From: Dactylosporangium sucinum
Lineage (GTDB): Bacteria; Actinomycetota; Actinomycetes; Mycobacteriales; Micromonosporaceae
Length of the DNA: 64,000 nt
Assembly (NCBI RefSeq): GCF_014647515.1
Contig: NZ_BMPI01000058.1
Span: 1-64,000, forward strand
Direction of reading: 5' to 3'
Every line of letters starts with the position of its first letter. Positions within the stretch are counted from its first letter, which is position 1. The position numbers were made by a program, and so were the translations under genes. A model generated the notes under the pieces. The model had not been told where the DNA came from, did no database searches, and was given only the letters and a program-made list of their open reading frames with translations. Of the stretch, positions 57,997-64,000 are shown piece by piece.

Positions 57997-58410
57997 CTAG
58001 CGGCGGACGTCGGCGGGGCCCGCCGCCGTCGGGAGGCCCGCGGCCAGCCAGCCCTCGACGCCGCCCGCCAGGTCCGTCGCGCGGTGCAGGCCCAGCGCGC
58101 GCAGGCTCGCCGCGGCCAGGCTGGAGCTGTAGCCCTGGCGGCACACCACGATGACCAGACGGTCGTAGGACGTCGCCTCCGGGATGCGGTCCGGGGAGGC
58201 CGGGTCGAGGCGCCACTCCAGGACCGTGCGGTCGATGACCAGGGCGCCGGGCAGTTCGCCCTGCTCCCGCCGCTGGGTCTCGGTGCGGGTGTCCACGAGC
58301 AGCGCGCCGGCCAGCGCGGCGGCCCTTGCCTCGTGCGGGTCCAGGCGGTGCATGCCCTCGCGGGCCCGGGCCAGCAACTGTTCGACGCCGAGCGCCAGAT
58401 CAACGGTCAT
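57997..58410 (-). CDS. rhodanese-like domain protein
   Basis: A 137-residue single-domain rhodanese with LLVDTRTETQRREQGELPGAL and the active-site loop VVCRQGYSSS (Cys90). Such proteins transfer or bind sulfane sulfur in the cytosol. The start ATG is clear. It lies downstream of the two-component genes on the same strand. Confidence 0.9.
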   Translation of the reverse strand: MTVDLALGVEQLLARAREGMHRLDPHEARAAALAGALLVDTRTETQRREQGELPGALVIDRTVLEWRLDPASPDRIPEATSYDRLVIVVCRQGYSSSLAAASLRALGLHRATDLAGGVEGWLAAGLPTAAGPADVRR

Positions 58411-58478
58411 GCGGGGATCATCGCCGCCCGAGGCGTCCGGTGCCCGCGTGGCGCACCGGACATCGCCCGGGTGAACCG

Positions 58479-60134
58479 TCACAGCGTGACGCGGAACGTC
58501 GAGCCGACGCCCACGGCGCTCGTCACGGAGATCTCGCCGCCGTGGTCGCGGACGATCTGCCGGGCGATCGTCAGGCCCAGGCCGCTGCCGCCGGTGGCGC
58601 GGTCGCGGGCCGGGTCGGCGCGCCAGAAGCGGTGGAAGACGAACGGCAGGTCCGCGGCCGAGATGCCGCAGCCCGTGTCCTCGACCTCCAGGATGCGCCG
58701 GCCGTTGCCCGCGTATGCCCGCAGGGTCACCGAACCGCCCGCGTCCGTGTACCGCACCGCATTGGTCACCAGGTTGCCGAGCACCTGGCGGAGGCGGTCC
58801 TGGTCGCCGTGGAACGGCAGGGGGCCGGCCACCTCCGTGCGGAGCCGCACGCCCGACGCCTCGGCCACCGCCAGGTGCGCCACCCGCGCCGACTCGACCA
58901 GCTCGGCCAGGTCGAGGTCCACCCGGCGGTAGGTCAGGTGGCCGGCCTCGGCGAGCGTCAGGTCCTGCAGGTCGTCGAGGATGCGCCGCTGCAGCTGGGC
59001 CTCGTCGTGCAGGGACGCGAAGAGCTCGCGCGACGGTGGCACCACGCCGTCCTGGAGCGCCTCCAGGTACCCCAGCAGGTTCGACAGCGGCGTCCGCAGC
59101 TCGTGCGCGACGCTCGCGACCAGCCGGCGCTGGGCCTGCTCGGACGCCTCGATGGCCTGGGCCATGCGGTTGAACGACGTCGACAGTTGCCCCAGCTCGC
59201 CGCCGCCGACCAGCGGGACCCGCGTGTCGAGGTGCCCGTCGGCGAGGCGCCGGGAGGCGGCCGTCAGCGAGCGGACCGGGCGGCTCACGTGGCGGGCGAC
59301 CACGGCCGTGCCGACCAGGGCCAGGACCAGGACGCTGCCGGCGGCGACGGCCATCGGGCCGCCGACCAGCTTGGCCGGGTCGTCGTCGACGGCGCCGAGG
59401 AACAGTTGCAGCGGCTCGGGCGAGAACTCCGACACCCGCTCGCCGAAGACCCGGACCAGGCAGCCGTGCTGCGCCTTCTCGGAGCGGCAGGCCTCCACGG
59501 CCGGCATGTCGCCGCCCTGGTCGTCGATCAGCTTCGCCTGGATCTCCTGGGCACACTCCGGCGAGTTCGCCGCGACGGCCGGGACCGGGATGCCGAGCTG
59601 GTCCGGAGCCACGGCCGGCGGATCGAGCGCGCGGCCGGTGAGGCAACGGGCGAGCAGCTGCGTCTGACGGTACCGCCGGATCCCTTCGAGCGTGACCGCC
59701 TCGGCCTTCGTCAGGCCCTTCAGCTTGGCGTCCCGCATGACGTTCTCCGGCCAGGGCAGCGAGTCCAGGTTGTCCGGCAGCATCAGCGTCGGGCGGGGGT
59801 CGATGAGGGTCGGCGGGCTGACGACCGGGCGGGCCGCGCGCTTGGCCAGGTGGTCGCTGTCGACGGTGACCTGCCCGTACAGGTTCACGAGCCGGATCCG
59901 CTGATGGTTGGCCTCGGACAGTTCCTGGACCTTGTACGACACACCCGCCCAGGTGCCGTGCCGGCGCGCGTACGACCGCACGATGTCGGCCGTGTCGACG
60001 ACGTGCTGGGTGGCCTTCTGCTGCGACTCGTCGATCTGGCGGGTGGCCAGCTTGAACGTGAGCCAGGCGGTGGCCCCGATCGCGATCACGGCCACCAGCA
60101 GGACCAGCCCGAACAGCCGGGCACGAAAGCTCAT
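58479..60134 (-). CDS. sensor histidine kinase (HisKA type)
   Basis: A 551-residue kinase. The signal helix is at residues 9-30, followed by a large extracytoplasmic sensor (31-258) with four cysteines (C164, C194, C216, C225) that may form disulfides. A second membrane helix (261-281), HAMP, HisKA (SVAHELRTPLSN, His344) and HATPase_c (N-box NLVTNAVRY, G1 DTGCGI, G2 GGSGLGL) complete it. ATG 60134 is preferred, with GGAGGG just upstream. It follows the response-regulator gene by 73 nt. Signal unknown; the cysteines suggest a redox or folding cue. Confidence 0.93.
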   Translation of the reverse strand: MSFRARLFGLVLLVAVIAIGATAWLTFKLATRQIDESQQKATQHVVDTADIVRSYARRHGTWAGVSYKVQELSEANHQRIRLVNLYGQVTVDSDHLAKRAARPVVSPPTLIDPRPTLMLPDNLDSLPWPENVMRDAKLKGLTKAEAVTLEGIRRYRQTQLLARCLTGRALDPPAVAPDQLGIPVPAVAANSPECAQEIQAKLIDDQGGDMPAVEACRSEKAQHGCLVRVFGERVSEFSPEPLQLFLGAVDDDPAKLVGGPMAVAAGSVLVLALVGTAVVARHVSRPVRSLTAASRRLADGHLDTRVPLVGGGELGQLSTSFNRMAQAIEASEQAQRRLVASVAHELRTPLSNLLGYLEALQDGVVPPSRELFASLHDEAQLQRRILDDLQDLTLAEAGHLTYRRVDLDLAELVESARVAHLAVAEASGVRLRTEVAGPLPFHGDQDRLRQVLGNLVTNAVRYTDAGGSVTLRAYAGNGRRILEVEDTGCGISAADLPFVFHRFWRADPARDRATGGSGLGLTIARQIVRDHGGEISVTSAVGVGSTFRVTL

Positions 60135-60163
60135 GGACCCTCCGCTTCGGCGCATGAGTAGCT

Positions 60164-60200
60164 GCCGAGCCCATGATGAGCGGCCGCTCCGCTGCGCTCC
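60164..60200 (-). repeat. 5' leader repeat, copy 2
   Basis: Minus-strand copy of the block at 1-37 (33 of 37 bases identical), lying between the response-regulator and kinase genes. Together with CGAAGCGGAGG it leads into ATG 60134. Confidence 0.7.
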
Positions 60201-60207
60201 GGACCGC

Positions 60208-60900
60208 TCATGACGACTGCTCGGCCAGGCGGTAGCCGCGCCCGTACACCGTCTGCACGTACCGTGGCTCCATCGGCTCCGCCTCGATCTTGCGGCGCAG
60301 GTTCACCACGTGCGCGTCGACCGTCCGCTCGGACACGTCGCGCTCGAACCCGAACACCCGGTTGATGATCTCGCCGCGGGTGAACACCCGGCCGGGCTCG
60401 CCCGCGAGCAGCTCCAGGATGCCGAACTCCTTGGCCGTGAGCACGACCGACGCGTCCCCGACCCGGACCTCGAACCGCCCGGCGTCGACGGTCAGGTCGC
60501 CGACCCGCAGCACCCGCTGGTGGCCCGGACTGGTGATCCCGGCCCGGCGCAGCAGCGCCCGCACCCGGGCGGTGAGCTCTCGCGGGCTGACCGGCTTCGT
60601 CATGTAGTCGTCGGCGCCGAGGTCGAGGCCGAGCAGCAGGTCGTCCTCGGTGGAGCGGGCCGTGACCAGCAGGATCGCCACGTTCGACTCGGCCCGGATG
60701 ATCCGGCACACGTCGAGGCCGTCGACCAGCGGCATCATGACGTCGAGGACCAGCAGGTCGGGCTTGCGCGAGCGGCACTGCTCCAGCGCCGCCCGACCGT
60801 TGTTGACGGTGAGCACGCTGTGCCCGTCGCGTTCGAGGTACAGCCGGATCAGCTCGGCCTGCTTCGGGTCGTCCTCCGCGACCAGGATTCGTGCGCTCAT
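60208..60900 (-). CDS. OmpR-family response regulator
   Basis: A 230-residue regulator. The receiver has Asp53 (LLVLDVMMPL) with Lys near 102 (DYMTKPVSPREL). The C-terminal winged helix has LTAKEFGILELLAGEPGRVFTRGEII and the recognition helix RTVDAHVVNLRRKI. It is transcribed ahead of its kinase. ATG 60900 is chosen because a GACAAT -10-like box ends 7 nt before it; the alternative ATG 60909 lies inside that box. Confidence 0.95.
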   Translation of the reverse strand: MSARILVAEDDPKQAELIRLYLERDGHSVLTVNNGRAALEQCRSRKPDLLVLDVMMPLVDGLDVCRIIRAESNVAILLVTARSTEDDLLLGLDLGADDYMTKPVSPRELTARVRALLRRAGITSPGHQRVLRVGDLTVDAGRFEVRVGDASVVLTAKEFGILELLAGEPGRVFTRGEIINRVFGFERDVSERTVDAHVVNLRRKIEAEPMEPRYVQTVYGRGYRLAEQSS

Positions 60901-61013
60901 CCCGGCCATTGTCCCGCGTCGAATGTGAAGAACTTGCGAAACCGGGGTCGGGTTTTGATTCCGGCCACAGTTCTTCATCAGTTCCCAACCACCGGATCCG
61001 CACACTCACCGCC

Positions 61014-62903
61014 ATGTGTGGACTTCTGGTGTTCGTGAGTGCCACCGGTACCGTCGATGTGCCGGGCTTCGCCGAGGCGCTGGACCGCCTGCGGCACCGC
61101 GGCCCCGACGAGACCGGGGTGGCGCTGGACGCGGGGGTGGCGTTCGGCTTCCAGCGCCTTGCGATCGTCGACGTGGCGCACAGCCGGCAGCCGGTGCGTT
61201 ACGCCGGCTGGACCGTCGTGTTCAACGGCGAGATCTACAACTTCCGGCAGTTGCGTGCCCAGCTCACGCGCGAGCACGGCGCCGTCTTCGCCACCGAGGG
61301 GGAGGCGGAGATGCTGGCGGCGGCGTTCCACCACTGGGGGCCGTCGGCGGTGCGCCGGCTGCGGGGCATGTTCGCGATCGTGGCCTGGGACCGGGACACC
61401 GGGACGCTGCACGCGATGCGGGACCCGTTCGGGATCAAGCCGTTGTACCTCATGCAGACCGCGTCCGGCCTCTTCCTGGCCAGCGAGAAGAAGGCCCTCC
61501 TGCCGTACGCGACCGACGGGCTCGACGCCGACGCCCTCGCCAACTACCTGACGTTCCAGTACGTGCCCGAGCCGGCGACGCTGCACACCGCGGTGCGCCG
61601 CCTGCCGGCCGGCCACACGCTGACCTACCGGCCCGGCGAGGAGCCGCGGATCGAGCGGTACTTCCGGCACTCGCTGCGCCCCGCGACGCTCCCGGCGGAC
61701 GTCGCGATCGCCGCCGTCCGCGACGCGCTGCGCGACAGCGTGCACGCCCACCTGCAGGGGGAGGTGCCGGTGGGCGCGTTCCTGTCCAGCGGCGTCGACT
61801 CGACCGCGGTCGTCGCGCTGGCCAAGGAGCGGCACCCGAACATCCAGACCTACACGGTCGGCTTCGACGACGCGCGGTACTCGGAGATCGAGGCCGCCGC
61901 CGAGACGGCCGCCGCCCTCGGCGTGTCACTGGCCGCGACGGTCGTGCGCGACGAGGACGTCATCGGCGCGCTGCCGCAGATCGTGTGGCACCTCGACGAC
62001 CCCGTCGCCGACCCGGCGATCGTGCCGCTGTGGTTCCTGGCCCGCCGCGCGGCCCAGGACGTGACCGTGGTGCTGTCCGGCGAGGGCGCCGACGAGCTGT
62101 TCGCCGGCTACGAGATCTACCGCGAGCCGGGCGCCCTGGCCGGCGTCGCCGGCCTGCCCGACCCGCTGCGCCGGGGGCTGCGCGCCCTGTCGGCGGCGCT
62201 GCCGGAGGGCGTGCGCGGCAAGAGCTTCCTGGACCGGGCGACGACCCCGCTGGAGGCGCGGTACTACGGCAACGCCCGCATCTTCGGCCCCGCCGAGAAG
62301 GCGCGGCTCATGCGGGTGCCGGGAGCGGCCCACACCGCCGTCACCGCGCCGCTGTACCGCGAGGCGGCCGACCTGGACGACGTGGCGACGATGCAGTACG
62401 TCGACCTGCACACCTGGTTGCCCGGCGACATCCTCACCAAGGCCGACCGCATGACCATGGCCCACTCGCTGGAGCTGCGGGTCCCGTTCCTGGACCGCGC
62501 GGTGTACGCGGCCGCGGCCACCCTGCCCACGTCGCTGAAGCTGGGCCGCACGACGAAGCTGGCGCTGCGCGAGGCGGTCCGCGGCATCGTCCCGGACACC
62601 GTCGTCGACCGGCGCAAGCTGGGCTTCCCGACCCCGACGCGCGTGTGGCTCCGCGGCATGGTGGGCGAGTGGGCGGCGGAGGTCTTCGCCACGACGGACG
62701 TCGACGACCTGCTGGACATGACCTACGTCCAGGCGCTGCTCACGGCCCACCGCCGCGGAGCCCACGACCACTCGCGCAAGCTCTGGACGGTGCTGATGTT
62801 CTGCCTGTGGTGGAACCGGCGCACCGCGCCACCGACGGCCCTCTCAGGCGACCGGCTGGCGCGTCGCGGCGAGCTCGGCCTCCAGGTCGGCGATCCGCTG
62901 TAG
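61014..62903 (+). CDS. asnB: asparagine synthase (glutamine-hydrolysing)
   Basis: A 629-residue two-domain enzyme. The N-terminal class II glutaminase begins MCGLLV (nucleophile Cys2) with the FNGEIYNFRQL and LRGMFAIVAWD segments. The C-terminal synthase domain has the ATP-pyrophosphatase loop FLSSGVDSTA and VLSGEGADELFAGYE. It makes asparagine from aspartate with ATP and glutamine ammonia. The last 20 codons overlap the convergent gene by 60 bp. Some homologues act in secondary metabolism, so role in primary metabolism is likely but not certain. Confidence 0.93.
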   Translation: MCGLLVFVSATGTVDVPGFAEALDRLRHRGPDETGVALDAGVAFGFQRLAIVDVAHSRQPVRYAGWTVVFNGEIYNFRQLRAQLTREHGAVFATEGEAEMLAAAFHHWGPSAVRRLRGMFAIVAWDRDTGTLHAMRDPFGIKPLYLMQTASGLFLASEKKALLPYATDGLDADALANYLTFQYVPEPATLHTAVRRLPAGHTLTYRPGEEPRIERYFRHSLRPATLPADVAIAAVRDALRDSVHAHLQGEVPVGAFLSSGVDSTAVVALAKERHPNIQTYTVGFDDARYSEIEAAAETAAALGVSLAATVVRDEDVIGALPQIVWHLDDPVADPAIVPLWFLARRAAQDVTVVLSGEGADELFAGYEIYREPGALAGVAGLPDPLRRGLRALSAALPEGVRGKSFLDRATTPLEARYYGNARIFGPAEKARLMRVPGAAHTAVTAPLYREAADLDDVATMQYVDLHTWLPGDILTKADRMTMAHSLELRVPFLDRAVYAAAATLPTSLKLGRTTKLALREAVRGIVPDTVVDRRKLGFPTPTRVWLRGMVGEWAAEVFATTDVDDLLDMTYVQALLTAHRRGAHDHSRKLWTVLMFCLWWNRRTAPPTALSGDRLARRGELGLQVGDPL

Positions 62904-63728
62904 GAGCACCCGCTCGCGGGCGACCTCGGCCGCGGCCAGCTCGTCCATCCGGGACAGGATCGAGGCGGTGTCCACCTGGCCGCCGCCGGCGTTGAGCGCC
63001 GACACCAGGACCTCGATGGCCTTGCGGCCGGCCTTGGCGTCGGCGGCGACCTCGGTGAGCTTCTCGACCAGCCAGATCGGCCGGTCGACCAGCGGCTGGC
63101 CGGGAATGACCAGCCCCTTGGCCTTCGGCGCGCCGTTGACGATGCCCTGCCAGATGGCCTCGTCCACGTTCCGCCCGCGCCGGCGGTCCTCGTCGTTGTA
63201 CATGTCGTCCTCCAGTTCTCGCATCCGGGAGATCGGGTCGTAGTCCTCGGCGCGGCCGTCGTCGTCGGCGTCGGAGCGGCCGGAGACGTGCACGTGGCCG
63301 CTGTCGCTGCTGTCCCGGGTCGTGCGGCGGTTCGGGTGCTGGGCGTCGGTCCACCGTTCCTGCTGGCAGACGCCCTGCTCGTCGGTCCAGTTGAGGTACT
63401 TGATCCACATCACGGCGGGCCGTCCCGCGTCCCGGTCCCGGATGAGCTGCCGCGCGATGTCGGCGTTCTCCTTGCGGCCGGCGCTGTTGTCGGCGCGCGG
63501 CATGATGTCGAGCGCCCGCGCCTTCCACCGCGCGTTGGGGCCGGGCCACCCGGTCGCCGAGTACGGCGTGTGGTCCTCGGGCGGCTCGGCCCGCTGGTGC
63601 CCGTCGTCCGGAAAGTCGAACACGGTGAGGCCGTGCGCCTTGAGGTTGCGCTTGAGGGCCTTCGCGGGACGGATCAGGGTGTACGGCTTGCCGGCCGCCA
63701 CCCAGTCCCGGAACCCTTGTGACGCCAT
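62844..63728 (-). CDS. M15-like peptidase candidate (DHxP / ALDI / HVHVS)
   Basis: A 294-residue protein with the phage-endolysin-like metallopeptidase pattern: EDHTP (His53), RALDIMPR (Asp74), DSGHVHVSG (His145, His147). These three sites are the zinc ligands of M15-type DD-peptidases of the DHNP..ALDI..HVHVS kind. A C-terminal coiled coil (about 260-290) is present and no signal peptide is seen. AAAGGGG lies 8 nt before ATG 63728. It may be a cell-wall hydrolase of prophage or phage-tail-like origin. Confidence 0.6.
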   Translation of the reverse strand: MASQGFRDWVAAGKPYTLIRPAKALKRNLKAHGLTVFDFPDDGHQRAEPPEDHTPYSATGWPGPNARWKARALDIMPRADNSAGRKENADIARQLIRDRDAGRPAVMWIKYLNWTDEQGVCQQERWTDAQHPNRRTTRDSSDSGHVHVSGRSDADDDGRAEDYDPISRMRELEDDMYNDEDRRRGRNVDEAIWQGIVNGAPKAKGLVIPGQPLVDRPIWLVEKLTEVAADAKAGRKAIEVLVSALNAGGGQVDTASILSRMDELAAAEVARERVLLQRIADLEAELAATRQPVA

Positions 63729-63846
63729 GTCAGACACCCCTTTCTCTGCGTGTTCCCAGACTCGACCCGCGGCCCCCTCGATCACGACGGCCGTTCGGGC
63801 AGCCCCACTTGACAGATCGCGGACACGGCCGGCTGATACACGTGCG

Positions 63847-64000
63847 CTAGAAGCGCTTGGCCGCCTCGACCGCGTCGGCGGTCGCGCGGTCACGGCGGGC
63901 CTCGGCGTCCGTCGTGGCCAGGTTCGGGCGGAACGTCACCGGCGTGATGTCCTCGATGCCGGCCCAGCGCAGCCAGTTCTCGAAGTACGGGAGCTGGAAG
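63847..64000 (-). CDS. FMN-dependent NADH-azoreductase-like protein, 3' end
   Basis: A partial gene running off the right edge; only the last 50 residues are present. They read FQLPYFENWLRWAGIEDITP, then TFRPNLATTDAEARR and end ...EAAKRF, matching the C-terminal end of AcpD/AzoR-type flavodoxin-like reductases. Only the stop codon (63849-63847) is fixed. The 118 bp between it and the peptidase gene show no gene. Confidence 0.7.
   Translation of the reverse strand, partial: FQLPYFENWLRWAGIEDITPVTFRPNLATTDAEARRDRATADAVEAAKRF

Noticed and set aside
63810..63815. TTGACA on the plus strand before the azoreductase 3' end
   Set aside because: No -10 at proper spacing and no plus-strand gene follows in the window.
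1..64000. tRNA, rRNA, transposase, integrase or replication-origin signatures
   Set aside because: None recognised by eye on either strand; a tRNAscan or Infernal run would be decisive.

Overview
The window is very GC-rich (third codon positions almost all G or C). Genes are densely packed, with many ATGA/GTGA start-stop overlaps and frequent GTG starts. Many promoters have a TANNNT-like -10 box only 6-8 nt before the start codon, so leaderless mRNAs are likely. Gene content (Septum_form lipoprotein, actinobacterial two-component pairs, FtsX-like permease pairs, many TetR/MarR/PadR/GntR regulators) points to a filamentous actinomycete. Micromonosporaceae (Actinoplanes/Dactylosporangium type) is a reasonable guess from style and the presence of a chemotaxis receptor, but it is inference. 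No rRNA, tRNA, CRISPR array, transposase or integrase was seen; this looks like chromosomal DNA with some accessory islands.

Layout. 1-5.3 kb: epimerase, a decayed minus-strand gene, septum-type lipoprotein, DUF427 protein, a TetR/MFS efflux pair with two matching operators, and a PCD/VOC-like protein. 5.4-8.4 kb: an SPFH protein coupled to a zinc-ribbon membrane protein (YdjI/YdjG-like), then a methyltransferase. 8.4-13.8 kb: membrane-anchored hydrolase, NarL-type two-component pair, and a membrane GTPase overlapping a single-pass membrane partner. 13.8-18.5 kb: L,D-transpeptidase, hydrolase, a 0.8-kb non-coding region holding two arrays of a 14-bp-phased operator and a 15-bp tandem repeat, a MarR regulator, LLM oxidoreductase, CPBP protease. 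18.6-23.1 kb: an EEP-family nuclease followed by a three-gene set (PD-(D/E)xK nuclease, winged-helix middle component, Rad50-like ATPase) that fits the ABC-three-component (ABC-3C) conflict-system architecture.

23-29.2 kb: exported beta-propeller protein and partner, DUF1330, TetR/SDR pair with two near-identical palindromic operators, second SDR, serine hydrolase. 29.3-32.6 kb: a candidate phosphonate-catabolism cluster (AP-superfamily phosphohydrolase, GntR/UTRA regulator, TIGR03364-like oxidoreductase, phosphonatase-like HAD) with a palindromic operator. 32.6-37.3 kb: membrane protein, aldo/keto reductase-PadR pair controlling a divergence-free leaderless promoter for an FAD monooxygenase, second EEP nuclease. 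37.4-40.3 kb: 6-phosphofructokinase and DAHP synthase, the latter preceded by a Trp/Tyr/Phe-rich leader peptide and a strong hairpin (transcription attenuation).

40.3-48.2 kb: beta-lactamase-fold lipoprotein, NAD-binding oxidoreductase, AraC regulator, DHFR-like protein, LacI regulator with a GH30 glycosidase, and a chemotaxis receptor without an extracellular sensor. 48.3-57.6 kb: two large FtsX-like permeases with no adjacent ATPase, an MFS-USP fusion, a hydrolase and an M20 amidohydrolase. 57.6-64 kb: a truncated secreted protein, rhodanese, an OmpR-type two-component pair, asparagine synthetase, an M15-like cell-wall peptidase candidate, and the 3' end of an azoreductase-like gene that runs off the window.
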